A DNA stretch of 11,566 nucleotides, from contig JAHIPW010000151.1 in the NCBI GenBank assembly GCA_018903055.1, positions 1 to 11,566 on the forward strand, given 5' to 3'. Both the position numbers and the translations under genes were made by a program. Below are positions 1 through 6,399 of this stretch, one piece after another. This DNA is from a bacterium (GTDB lineage Bacteria; UBP18; UBA7526). The number at the start of each line of letters is the position of its first letter. Position 1 is the stretch's first letter. The notes under the pieces are model-generated. The model was not told where the DNA came from. It was given only the letters and a program-made list of their open reading frames with translations, and did no database searches.

Positions 1-33
1 AGAAAAATTTTTTATAAAAGGGCAATCACCCCA

Positions 34-858
34 TTACAGACGAACCGCCACTCCCTTTTTCTTTAAATACTCTTTGGCCTCTCTTATAGAATACTCTCTA
101 AAGTGAAATATGGAAGCCGCTAATACCGCATCTGCCTTTCCTTCTGTCAGAGCCTGATATAGGTGTTCCAAATTTCCCGCCCCTCCCGAGGCGATGACTG
201 GAATGCTTACCGCTTCTGATATCTTTCTGGTCAGTTCTAAGTCGTATCCTTTCTTTGTTCCATCACAGTCCATACTCGTTAGAAGAATCTCCCCGGCTCC
301 CAGTTTATCCACCCTTTTTGCCCATTCCAGAACGTCCCATCCGGTAGGAGTTCTTCCCCCATTAATGTAGACCTCCCATTTTGGTTTGCCTGTTCGCCGG
401 TTTGCCAGTTTGCCTGTTTTTAATCGGGTAACTGGGGGACGGGGTAACGGGGTAACTATTCGTTTGGCATCTATGGCAACCACAATGCATTGACTTCCAA
501 ATTTCTTAGCAGCTTCAGTTACTAAGCTGGGGTTCTTTACTGCTGCGGTATTGATTGATACCTTATCTGCTCCTACCTTTAATAATTTTCTTATATCCTC
601 GAGGTCCCTGATTCCTCCTCCTACAGTCAAAGGCATGAAGATCTTTTCTGCGGTTCTTCTAACTACCTCAATAATGATATCCCTTTTCTCAAGCGAGGCG
701 GTAATATCAAGAAAGACCAGTTCGTCCGCTTTTTCCTTATCGTATATTGCCCCTATTTCCGCTGGGTCCCCAGCATCCCTCAAATTGACAAACTTTACCC
801 CCTTAACTACCTTTCCCTCATCGACATCCAAACAAGGAATGATTCTCTTGGCCAGCAT
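34..858 (-). CDS. hisF: Imidazole glycerol phosphate synthase, cyclase subunit HisF, with an in-frame repeat insertion
   Basis: HisF takes ammonia released by HisH and converts PRFAR to imidazole glycerol phosphate and AICAR, joining histidine and purine synthesis in the cytoplasm. The protein is a (beta/alpha)8 barrel and opens with the family block [12 protein letters not shown]. The two catalytic aspartates fall at the Thermotoga HisF positions, D11 and D130 (AIDAK). The phosphate-binding blocks VGGGIRD (about residue 79) and ASGGAG are also present. At 274 aa it is about 23 aa longer than usual. All of the excess lies between AKRI (131-134) and KWEVY (160-164), and this segment is encoded by short tandem repeats at 384-456. 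The start is the ATG at 858 with an AGGAG-type site upstream. It follows hisH after a 145-bp gap, and no hisA lies between them. The reading frame is open throughout, so the product is probably functional, but that is inferred. Confidence 0.97.
   Translation of the reverse strand: MLAKRIIPCLDVDEGKVVKGVKFVNLRDAGDPAEIGAIYDKEKADELVFLDITASLEKRDIIIEVVRRTAEKIFMPLTVGGGIRDLEDIRKLLKVGADKVSINTAAVKNPSLVTEAAKKFGSQCIVVAIDAKRIVTPLPRPPVTRLKTGKLANRRTGKPKWEVYINGGRTPTGWDVLEWAKRVDKLGAGEILLTSMDCDGTKKGYDLELTRKISEAVSIPVIASGGAGNLEHLYQALTEGKADAVLAASIFHFREYSIREAKEYLKKKGVAVRL
384..456. repeat. Two four-copy arrays of 8-bp units inside hisF
   Basis: On the plus strand, 384-415 reads as four 8-bp units (GTTTGCCT, GTTCGCCG, GTTTGCCA, GTTTGCCT). 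After a 9-bp AT-rich linker, 425-456 reads as four more (CGGGTAAC, TGGGGGAC, GGGGTAAC, GGGGTAAC). The block matches hisF residues 135-159, which is the stretch that HisF homologues lack. The unit is not a multiple of three, yet the net insertion keeps the frame. Translated, it is basic and rich in Pro, Arg, Lys and Thr, unlike the rest of the enzyme. The repeat structure is read directly; insertion into an ancestral hisF is inferred from the family's usual length. Confidence 0.9.
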
Positions 859-1003
859 CTTTTTTCAACTCCTGTAATAAGAAAATAGGGATTACAGTGA
901 TATGAATTCGAGATTACAGCAATATTAAATAAAAGCGTAGAATTCTAATCCCATTGGTGATGTATCGCCATAATCATTTAACAATCATTGTAATCAAAAG
1001 GTT
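859..1003. repeat. hisH-hisF intergenic region with ATTACAG repeats and an interrupted inverted repeat
   Basis: The 145-bp gap holds GATTACA at 890-896 and 912-918 and its complement TGTAATC at 989-995. CTGTAAT at 872-878 can pair with ATTACAG at 891-897, next to the hisF ribosome-binding site. GGGATTA (888-894) and GAATTC (904-909) are mirrored by the continuous GAATTCTAATCCC at 940-952. The region could be a repeat relic or an RNA structure affecting hisF translation; nothing in the sequence decides between them. No gene is visible here. Confidence 0.5.
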
Positions 1004-1654
1004 CTATAATTCTCCAAAATTCTTAAGCATCCTCAAACCCAATTCTTGACTCTTCTCAGGATGAAACTGAGTCCCATAGATATTATCTTTACTGACTATA
1101 GAGGCAAACTCCAGGCCATATTCTGTAGTGGCGGTAATTACGCTTTTATCATCTGGTTCTACATAGTAAGAGTGAACGAAATAGAAATAGGAGCCATCCG
1201 GAATCCCTTTTAAAACGGACTTTGGTCCGTCCAGCTGTCTTTGCCAGTTAGACGGATGGACTTCGGACTTTGGACTTTTTTTAATCTGATTCCATCCCAT
1301 ATGGGGAACCTTCAACCCCTTATTGCTGAAATCAAATCTCTTCACCCTGCCTTTTATGATATTTAGTCCCGTAACCCCTCCTTCTTCGCTCTCCGTAAAG
1401 AGTAACTGTAATCCCAGACAGATACCTAAAAAAGGCTTACCCGTCTCGATAAACCTATAGATAGGATCTATCAAATGGTGTTCTTTAAGGTTGGCTATGC
1501 ACTTTCCAAAGGCTCCCACACCGGGCAAGACTACCTTGGAGGCTTGCAAGACTTTGTCAGGATCGCTGGTGATTAGGGCTTCCTGTCCCACTTTCTGGAA
1601 GGCCTTTTGAACGCTTCTCAGATTCCCCATTCCATAATCAACAATGACAATCAT
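1004..1654 (-). CDS. hisH: Imidazole glycerol phosphate synthase, glutaminase subunit HisH, with an in-frame insertion
   Basis: HisH hydrolyses glutamine and channels the ammonia to HisF. It is a class-I (triad) amidotransferase. The N-terminus IVDYGMGNLRSV is typical, the nucleophile is C79 in GICLGLQ, and the rest of the triad is H198 and E200 in QFHPEKS. The interface block PHMGWN (117-122) and the YFVHSYY block are conserved. At 216 aa it is about 16 aa longer than usual. The excess falls between PHMGWN and LKGIPDGSYFYF, about residues 126-146, and coincides with the direct repeat at 1216-1273. The start is the ATG at 1654 with GGTGGAAAGAG just upstream. A repeat-rich 220-bp gap separates it from the preceding gene, so it may have its own promoter, but I could not identify one. 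Confidence 0.96.
   Translation of the reverse strand: MIVIVDYGMGNLRSVQKAFQKVGQEALITSDPDKVLQASKVVLPGVGAFGKCIANLKEHHLIDPIYRFIETGKPFLGICLGLQLLFTESEEGGVTGLNIIKGRVKRFDFSNKGLKVPHMGWNQIKKSPKSEVHPSNWQRQLDGPKSVLKGIPDGSYFYFVHSYYVEPDDKSVITATTEYGLEFASIVSKDNIYGTQFHPEKSQELGLRMLKNFGEL
1216..1273. repeat. 10-bp direct repeat bounding a 38-bp segment inside hisH
   Basis: CGGACTTTGG occurs at 1216-1225 and again, identically, at 1264-1273, exactly 48 bp (16 codons) apart. The 38 bp between them contain an inverted pair, TCCGTC (1226-1231) and GACGGA (1251-1256). Both copies are read in the same frame as Pro-Lys-Ser. Removing one copy plus the spacer would bring HisH back to about the usual length. This could be a small mobile element with duplicated target or a short repeat expansion. 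Confidence 0.85.
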
Positions 1655-1664
1655 CTCTTTCCAC

Positions 1665-1682
1665 CACAGATTATCACAGATT
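1665..1682. repeat. Two CACAGATT units upstream of hisH
   Basis: CACAGATT occurs at 1665-1672 and 1675-1682 with a 10-bp period, just outside the hisH ribosome-binding site. The same word family recurs in both orientations at 1807-1860, on the far side of the MITE-like element, which suggests a single repeat tract later split by that element. Confidence 0.6.
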
Positions 1683-1691
1683 GTTTATTCA

Positions 1692-1796
1692 CCCCGTTAG
1701 AGACCTAATAAAATACCGTTTTAAATAGTCCTACTATAGTTTTTCTAAATTACAAGTTGCTACAAGGAACCTTACCAGAATAAGTCTCTAACGGGG
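1692..1796. mobile_element. 105-bp MITE-like element with 13-bp perfect inverted ends
   Basis: CCCCGTTAGAGAC at 1692-1704 and its exact reverse complement GTCTCTAACGGGG at 1784-1796 bound a 79-bp AT-rich core without a usable open reading frame. Small size, perfect terminal inverted repeats, no coding capacity and an intergenic site fit a miniature inverted-repeat element. I see no clear target-site duplication. It lies between the FMN protein gene and hisH. As RNA, the ends could also form a long hairpin and act on transcription between the two genes. Confidence 0.7.
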
Positions 1797-1806
1797 CAGG
1801 GATGGT

Positions 1807-1842
1807 CACAGATCACGGATCTTTCCTAATCTGTGATCTGTG
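1807..1842. repeat. Hairpin with 14-nt arms (one mismatch)
   Basis: CACAGATCACGGAT (1807-1820) pairs with ATCTGTGATCTGTG (1829-1842) with a single mismatch and an 8-nt loop. More AATCTGT-type units follow to about 1860. It lies 33 bp past the stop of the upstream FMN protein gene in the direction of transcription. No U-run follows it, so it is a weak candidate for a terminator and a better one for a dispersed palindromic repeat. Confidence 0.65.
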
Positions 1843-1874
1843 TAAATCTGTCTTAAATCTGTGTGAATCGGTGT

Positions 1875-3476
1875 CTAAAAGTCGAGGATCTCCTCAAAAC
1901 TTTCCCGATCAAAGTTCTCAATGGTCGGTATTCCCGTAACTCTACTGGCATGTTCCGAGAGGCTCGCGAGGTCGTTTCTATCTATCAGATTTAGCTTCCA
2001 TTTTCTGCAGCCAGCTAAGAGCTGCTGTAGGCCCACTCCGATCCTGTCTGCTAAGAAGGTATAGACCCCCACCGCTGCCCAGGCGAACTCCTTCCCTAAG
2101 ATATCCCCATACTTCTTGGTCAGTTCTGTAGTACAGATGAAGAACTTCTCCGGTTCTGTCCCATACTCCTGAACAAACTTAGCCGGCAGATCCTCTGCCT
2201 CAGCCAGTTTAACGAAGTAGTCGGCCTTCATGGCGGCACATAATGGAGCCCGGGCCATAGCGATGGCCTTAACATAGGGGCCGTTCCCATCCCCTAAGTT
2301 ACTCATGGCTATTGCCTTGAAGATCTGGGTCTCATTGATGAATCCTCCGGCCAGGGCAATATCCGGGATATACTTCTTCTTCTCCTTCAATATCTTGATC
2401 CCTTCCAGGACCTGGGCCAAGAGATGGATGGTAGGGGTGGAGCACTCCTGCATCATGGGGACCGGGCTCATTCCCGTTCCCCCTCCCGCACCATCAAAGG
2501 TAAGGAGGTCTATCTTGGCCTGTGAGGCGCACTTCAGGGTAAAGGCCACTACTGCCGGGTTATAGGCCCCGGTTTTCAAGAAGACTTTTTTGGCTCCCTT
2601 CTTCCTTAAATCTTCCACATCCTCAACAAAGGTTTTCTCCTCCGGCATTCCCACCCGGGAGTGTCGCTCGAAGGTCTTGAAGACCCCTTTCTTAAAGGCG
2701 TTCTGGATGGCCTTATCTGTGGGATCGGGGTGGACGATGTATCCCCTCTTCTTGAGCATCTTGGCATACTCTAAGTCAGAGATCCTCACCTCTCCCCCGA
2801 TGGCCTTCGCTCCCTGGCCCCACTTCCTTTCAATGATATTCACCCCTAACTTCTTGATGGCGTAGAGGTCCACCCCGGTTCTTATATCTTCAACATTGGT
2901 CTGGACTCCCACATCCCCATACTTTCCGTCCCAGTATCTGCGATAATTCTTTACCCGGAACTCCAACTCTTTGGAATACTTCACCTTTCCCTTGCTATCA
3001 TACTTCGCGGTCCTATCCATACCGCAGACATTCTCCCCGACGATGTCGATAATGCCTGCCATGGCTGACCCCACGGATAAACCTTCCCAGTTCTTCCGAG
3101 CAACATCAGTAGAGCCCAATCCAGGAATCTTTATGGGAATCCTTATGGGGATGCCCCCGGCCTTGCTTCTCACATCCACATTAGGGAAGATGGCCTTATC
3201 CGAATCCGGAGCAATCCCCTTTGTTCCCCGCACCTCGGTCATGATCTGGAAGTGAGACCAATCCAGTCCATAGTCCTTATTTGAGGCCGCGGTTGATTCT
3301 CCATACCTCTCTGGAGAGGGATACAAGACCTCCCTTCCCCGAAAAGCGCTCTTTCCCACCTCACAGAGCACAGTGCACTCCCGGATACAGATGGGGCACA
3401 TCCCGCTTAAAAGACTGACATCCTTTACCCGGGTCGTGGTCCCTGTGGTTGATCGGGCATTCTCTGAGATACCCAT
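1875..3476 (-). CDS. FMN-binding glutamate synthase family protein (second paralogue, exact role unknown)
   Basis: This 533-aa protein belongs to the glutamate synthase FMN-barrel family but has no amidotransferase domain. The N-terminus carries a cysteine cluster, C27-x2-C30-x3-C34-x3-C38, a likely iron-sulfur site. The barrel aligns by eye with the synthase subunit encoded at 8279-9799: GQGAKAIGG (221-229), KTGAYNPAVV (301-310), DGAGGGTG (328-335) and LAGGFINE (375-382). The Cys-x5-Cys-x4-Cys 3Fe-4S motif that follows in the bona fide subunit is absent here (RAPLCAAMKADY instead). It could be an accessory glutamate synthase or an oxidoreductase with another substrate. It lies directly downstream of glnA, which argues for nitrogen metabolism. 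The ATG at 3476 has an AAGGAGG site (3483-3489) at 6-nt spacing. Confidence 0.9.
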   Translation of the reverse strand: MGISENARSTTGTTTRVKDVSLLSGMCPICIRECTVLCEVGKSAFRGREVLYPSPERYGESTAASNKDYGLDWSHFQIMTEVRGTKGIAPDSDKAIFPNVDVRSKAGGIPIRIPIKIPGLGSTDVARKNWEGLSVGSAMAGIIDIVGENVCGMDRTAKYDSKGKVKYSKELEFRVKNYRRYWDGKYGDVGVQTNVEDIRTGVDLYAIKKLGVNIIERKWGQGAKAIGGEVRISDLEYAKMLKKRGYIVHPDPTDKAIQNAFKKGVFKTFERHSRVGMPEEKTFVEDVEDLRKKGAKKVFLKTGAYNPAVVAFTLKCASQAKIDLLTFDGAGGGTGMSPVPMMQECSTPTIHLLAQVLEGIKILKEKKKYIPDIALAGGFINETQIFKAIAMSNLGDGNGPYVKAIAMARAPLCAAMKADYFVKLAEAEDLPAKFVQEYGTEPEKFFICTTELTKKYGDILGKEFAWAAVGVYTFLADRIGVGLQQLLAGCRKWKLNLIDRNDLASLSEHASRVTGIPTIENFDRESFEEILDF

Positions 3477-3482
3477 TTTAAT

Positions 3483-3489
3483 CCTCCTT
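3483..3489 (-). promoter_or_regulatory. Ribosome-binding site AAGGAGG for the FMN paralogue
   Basis: A full Shine-Dalgarno sequence lies 6 nt before the ATG at 3476 and fixes that start. Confidence 0.85.
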
Positions 3490-3513
3490 ATACATTGATT
3501 TGTTGTTTCATCA

Positions 3514-3565
3514 TTTACCGTTTACGGTAAAAAAACAGTAAACCGTAAACCGTTAACCGTAAACT
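3514..3565. repeat. Hairpin plus four-copy 7-bp micro-array between glnA and the FMN paralogue
   Basis: TTTACCG and CGGTAAA (3514-3531) form a 7-bp stem with a 4-nt loop. Next to it, 3538-3565 is four tandem 7-bp units (GTAAACC, GTAAACC, GTTAACC, GTAAACT). GTTTACGGT (3520-3528) can also pair with ACCGTAAAC (3542-3550). In the glnA transcript this gives a stem close behind the stop codon, so it could attenuate read-through. Its array form resembles the 8-bp units inside hisF. Confidence 0.75.
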
Positions 3566-3580
3566 TTTTTTGATCTGCGT

Positions 3581-4909
3581 TTATAAATACTGTTCCACTT
3601 CCCAGGCGGTTACCTGGAGTAGGAAATCCTTCCACTCCTGCTTCTTCGCCCTGACAAAGTATTCCGTTATATGCTCCCCCAAGGCAGAGGTCAGAACCCT
3701 ATCCTTCTCAAACTCTTCAACAGCCTCTTTCAAATTGGTCGGTAAGGTTTCAATCTTTAGGGAAGCCAGCTTTAAATCGTCGAAGTGATAGACATTCTCC
3801 TCCACCGCCTTGGGAGATCGGAGGTTCCGCTTGATGCCGTCCAACCCGGCGGCTAACATAGAGGCAAAGGCGAGATAGGGGTTGCAGGAGGGATCGGGAC
3901 AGCGTAACTCCAAACGGGCACCGGCTGCTCCTTTACTTTTGGTTACCTGGGGTACGCGAATCAGTGCCGAGCGATTGATGCGCCCCCAACAGATGTAGAC
4001 CGGGGCTTCATAACCTGGAACCAGACGTTTATAGGAGTTGACTGTGGGAGCCACGATGGCCACCAAAGATCGGGCATGTTTCATCTGCCCGGCTAAGAAC
4101 TGGTAAGCCACTGGTGATAACCCATACTCGTCTTTCGCAGAATAGAAAGCGTTGGAGCCCTCTTTATCAGCTAAACTCTGATGGGTATGCATCCCAGAGC
4201 CATTGATGCCGAAGATGGGCTTAGGCATGAAGGTCACCTTCAGTCCCGTCCCTGAGGCATGGGTTTCCAGGGCTTGTTTCAGAGAGAGGATAGAATCAGC
4301 GATCCTCAGGGCATCATCATAGAAGAGGTCGATCTCATGCTGACCGTGGCTTACCTCGTGATGATAGGACTCGCATCTTATCCCCATCTCCTGGAGGCTT
4401 CTGACCGTATCCTGACAGATCTTTACCGCCCTACTCTGTACCGCTAAGTCGAAATAGCCTCTCTCATCATGAGGAACAAGATTCGGTTCCTGGCCTTCGT
4501 CAAGAAGAAAGAATTCAACCTCCGGTCCCACCTGATAGGTATAGCCTAACTTCTTTGCCTCTGCTATGGTTCGCTTCAGACATCCCCGGGGATCCCCTGG
4601 GAATGGCTTCTCTTCGGGGGTGTAGATATCGCAGATCATCTGGGCGGCTCTTCCTGCTTCGCCTGACCAGGGCAGGATGACAAAGGTATCTATATCAGGC
4701 CGGAGAAGCATATCGGATTCACAGATTCTGGCAAATCCTTCAATAGATGAACCATCGAACCAGACGCCGTGGGCTAAGGCATCTTCTAACTGAGCAGCCT
4801 GGATAGTGACCTTTTTGGGAGTCCCGGCGATATCCGTGAAGAGTAGATATAGAAACTCCACCTTCTCCCTCTCAATTACCTCTTTCAATCTCTTTACGTC
4901 CTTTTTCAT
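3581..4909 (-). CDS. glnA: Glutamine synthetase, type I (alpha-like)
   Basis: The enzyme makes glutamine from glutamate, ammonium and ATP and is a cytoplasmic dodecamer in this family. Signatures include FDGSSIEGFARICESDM (51-67), the metal-binding GPEVEFF (128-134), HHEVSHGQHEID (183-194), NGSGMHTHQSL (236-246), the flap region VPGYEAP (297-303) and the ARLELRCPDPSCNPYLA block. At 442 aa it matches the shorter GSI-alpha form, and I do not see the adenylylation loop of GSI-beta enzymes. R61 corresponds to the Arg used for glutamine feedback in Bacillus GS, so feedback inhibition is likely. I chose the ATG at 4909 because AGGAGG lies 5 nt upstream and the protein then begins where homologues do. 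A 26-residue extension upstream is possible by frame but lacks support. Confidence 0.98.
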   Translation of the reverse strand: MKKDVKRLKEVIEREKVEFLYLLFTDIAGTPKKVTIQAAQLEDALAHGVWFDGSSIEGFARICESDMLLRPDIDTFVILPWSGEAGRAAQMICDIYTPEEKPFPGDPRGCLKRTIAEAKKLGYTYQVGPEVEFFLLDEGQEPNLVPHDERGYFDLAVQSRAVKICQDTVRSLQEMGIRCESYHHEVSHGQHEIDLFYDDALRIADSILSLKQALETHASGTGLKVTFMPKPIFGINGSGMHTHQSLADKEGSNAFYSAKDEYGLSPVAYQFLAGQMKHARSLVAIVAPTVNSYKRLVPGYEAPVYICWGRINRSALIRVPQVTKSKGAAGARLELRCPDPSCNPYLAFASMLAAGLDGIKRNLRSPKAVEENVYHFDDLKLASLKIETLPTNLKEAVEEFEKDRVLTSALGEHITEYFVRAKKQEWKDFLLQVTAWEVEQYL

Positions 4910-4914
4910 CTCAA

Positions 4915-4920
4915 CCTCCT
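4915..4920 (-). promoter_or_regulatory. Ribosome-binding site AGGAGG of glnA
   Basis: AGGAGG, 5 nt before the ATG at 4909, decides the glnA start over the longer upstream frame. Confidence 0.85.
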
Positions 4921-4950
4921 TCTTCTTTCTTCTCCCCGCAATGGCAGATA

Positions 4951-4983
4951 ACACTTTGCGTGTTTGTGAAGTGCCGAAGGCAC
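4951..4983. repeat. Small hairpins in the glnA leader
   Basis: In the 87-bp gap upstream of glnA, GTGCC (4971-4975) and GGCAC (4979-4983) form a perfect stem with a 3-nt GAA loop. ACAC/GTGT (4951-4954, 4960-4963) and CACTT/AAGTG (4952-4956, 4969-4973) are alternative, partly overlapping pairings. The tri-loop style matches the hairpins at 8182-8217. It could be repeat debris or a leader structure between the hydrolase and glnA; no function is shown. Confidence 0.55.
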
Positions 4984-4996
4984 ACAATCTTTCCCC

Positions 4997-5653
4997 TTAC
5001 TTTTGTAACAGCTGTATGACGTCATTGGCGGTTGTCACAAAGGCAAACCCGAAAGCGAGATTGAGCAAACTCGCTAGATGCATTTCCTCATTAACACTTC
5101 CCGTACCATCAGCGAGGAAGAACACTTTGTAGTCTCTGTAATAGGCATCCCGAGTGGTAGATTCGCAACATAAGTTGGTCATAATGCCCGAGATTACAAG
5201 GTCTTCTACCTTTAGACATCGGAGCACTGTTTCTAAATCCGTGTTGTAGAATGCTGAATAGCGATGTTTGAAAATTACCTTCTCGTTCGGGAGCGGTGCA
5301 ATATCGTCAGACACTTTACTTTCCACACTCCCTTCAACGCACATCCCTTCCCACCACCATCCCATAATACCAGCATCTATGCGGTCAGGATGATGGGCAT
5401 GGCAGGTGTAAATTACTGGACGGTTGGCTTCGCGAAATGCTTGAATAAGTTGTTTCAGAGTTGGAAGAATAGCCAATCCACCGCAAGTGAAGGTTGGCGA
5501 AGCGGGATCTAAGAAAAATCGCTGCATATCAATAACGAGAAGGGCCACTTTGTCTATATTAAGTTGCATCTGATGTTGATTGAAAGGTTTAATCTTTTCA
5601 AGCCAGAGTTGTGCCTTCGCTCCAATAGATTCTGGTGTCACATACGGTTCCAT
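4997..5653 (-). CDS. Isochorismatase-family cysteine hydrolase
   Basis: This is a cytoplasmic alpha/beta hydrolase of the isochorismatase/nicotinamidase fold, whose members cleave amides, carbamates or vinyl ethers. The Asp-Lys-Cys triad is visible: D42 in LLVIDMQRFF, K129 in KVIFKHRYSAF, and C162 in SGIMTNLCCESTTRDA, with the TN-x-C signature and a second cysteine next to it. CHAHHPDR (84-91) may contribute to the substrate or metal site. The Trp-rich GWWWEGM segment probably shapes the pocket. Length from the ATG at 5653 is 218 aa, normal for the family. An in-frame TTG at 5659 abuts the AGGAGG and is too close to be the start. It lies 17 nt after the GXGXG GOGAT subunit and 87 nt before glnA, so an ammonia-releasing amidase role is attractive but not demonstrated. 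Confidence 0.9.
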   Translation of the reverse strand: MEPYVTPESIGAKAQLWLEKIKPFNQHQMQLNIDKVALLVIDMQRFFLDPASPTFTCGGLAILPTLKQLIQAFREANRPVIYTCHAHHPDRIDAGIMGWWWEGMCVEGSVESKVSDDIAPLPNEKVIFKHRYSAFYNTDLETVLRCLKVEDLVISGIMTNLCCESTTRDAYYRDYKVFFLADGTGSVNEEMHLASLLNLAFGFAFVTTANDVIQLLQK

Positions 5654-5659
5654 CTTCAA

Positions 5660-5665
5660 CCTCCT
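5660..5665 (-). promoter_or_regulatory. Ribosome-binding site AGGAGG of the cysteine hydrolase
   Basis: AGGAGG, 6 nt before the ATG at 5653, places the start there and excludes the TTG directly adjoining it. Confidence 0.85.
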
Positions 5666-5670
5666 TTTAA

Positions 5671-6399
5671 TTAGTAGGCATAGAACTTACCGTAAGGCCG
5701 ATAGCTTACCGGCGCTAATTTGGTGAATTTTTTCTTCCTTATTTTTTTGAAGTTGAGATTAAAATCGTGACAATACTCGCCCAAGTATTTATCTAAAATT
5801 TTATCATCTATCTCCGTCCACTTTCGGATGCCGACCTCCCTTCCCAATTGATACTTTTTTACCTTACCCCTGATATAAATAACGCCTCCATGCATCCCAG
5901 AACCCACATAATTACCAATGATGGAACGGTTAGTGGTCAGTCCCAATAATATGATAATCCCACCAGCCATATATTCGCCCAGATAATCTTTAGCCGCGCC
6001 ACCAGCAATCAAGATGGGTAGCAGGTCCTTATAGGCCTTCATATGAATCCCCACCCGATATCCTACATCCCCTAAGATGTATAACCGGCCACCCCGCATC
6101 CCATATCCCAGGACATCCCCGGCATCGCCCCGGACCACAACCTTACCCTGGTTCATGGTGTTTCCAATGGCATCCTGGGCATTTCCCTCTACCTCAATCA
6201 CTGGCCCATCCATAAAGGCCGCCAGATCATTGCCCGGGGTTCCCCGGATGTTAATCCTCACCTCTGCCTTTAATCCAGAGGCAATGTACCTTTGTCCATT
6301 AACGTTGGTTAGAATAATCCTCTCTTTACCTTTGCTGATCGCCCACCGAATCTTCTCGTTTATTCTCCTATGATTCAAGCCCAGACAATCAAATTCCAT
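5671..6399 (-). CDS. Glutamate synthase GXGXG (beta-helix) subunit
   Basis: This 242-aa protein corresponds to the C-terminal GXGXG domain of large-chain glutamate synthase, a structural right-handed beta-helix that packs against the amidotransferase and FMN domains. The glycine-spaced repeats run from about residue 72 to 173 (EGNAQDAIGNTMNQGKV, GDAGDVLGYGMRGG, GEYMAGGIIILLG, GNYVGSGMHGG). In canonical enzymes this domain is fused to the others; here it is a separate gene, as in archaeal-type GOGAT. The C-terminal 60 residues are basic and lack the glycine repeat. Its ATG directly follows the stop codon of the oxidoreductase gene without a spacer, so the two are probably translationally coupled. 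Confidence 0.93.
   Translation of the reverse strand: MEFDCLGLNHRRINEKIRWAISKGKERIILTNVNGQRYIASGLKAEVRINIRGTPGNDLAAFMDGPVIEVEGNAQDAIGNTMNQGKVVVRGDAGDVLGYGMRGGRLYILGDVGYRVGIHMKAYKDLLPILIAGGAAKDYLGEYMAGGIIILLGLTTNRSIIGNYVGSGMHGGVIYIRGKVKKYQLGREVGIRKWTEIDDKILDKYLGEYCHDFNLNFKKIRKKKFTKLAPVSYRPYGKFYAY

Noticed and set aside
1-33. Rho-independent terminator after hisF
   Set aside because: Only a 3-bp GGG/CCC pairing precedes the T-rich tract, and the region is cut by the window edge; too weak to call.
384-456. CRISPR array or intein in hisF
   Set aside because: Units are 8 bp without spacers, far too short for CRISPR. The insert is about 24 aa without intein splice motifs.
551-877. Other plus-strand open frames of 60-110 codons across the window
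   Set aside because: Each lies opposite a conserved minus-strand gene, shows no family motif and mirrors the other strand's codon structure.
1807-1842. Terminator for the FMN paralogue
   Set aside because: The stem is good but no U-run follows in the transcript direction, and related words recur nearby, so a repeat is the better reading.
3581-4987. N-terminal extension of glutamine synthetase to 4987
   Set aside because: The extra 26 residues are absent from the family, contain leader hairpin sequence, and the strong AGGAGG points to the ATG at 4909.
4997-5659. TTG start at 5659 for the cysteine hydrolase
   Set aside because: AGGAGG directly touches the TTG, leaving no spacer; the ATG at 5653 has 6-nt spacing.
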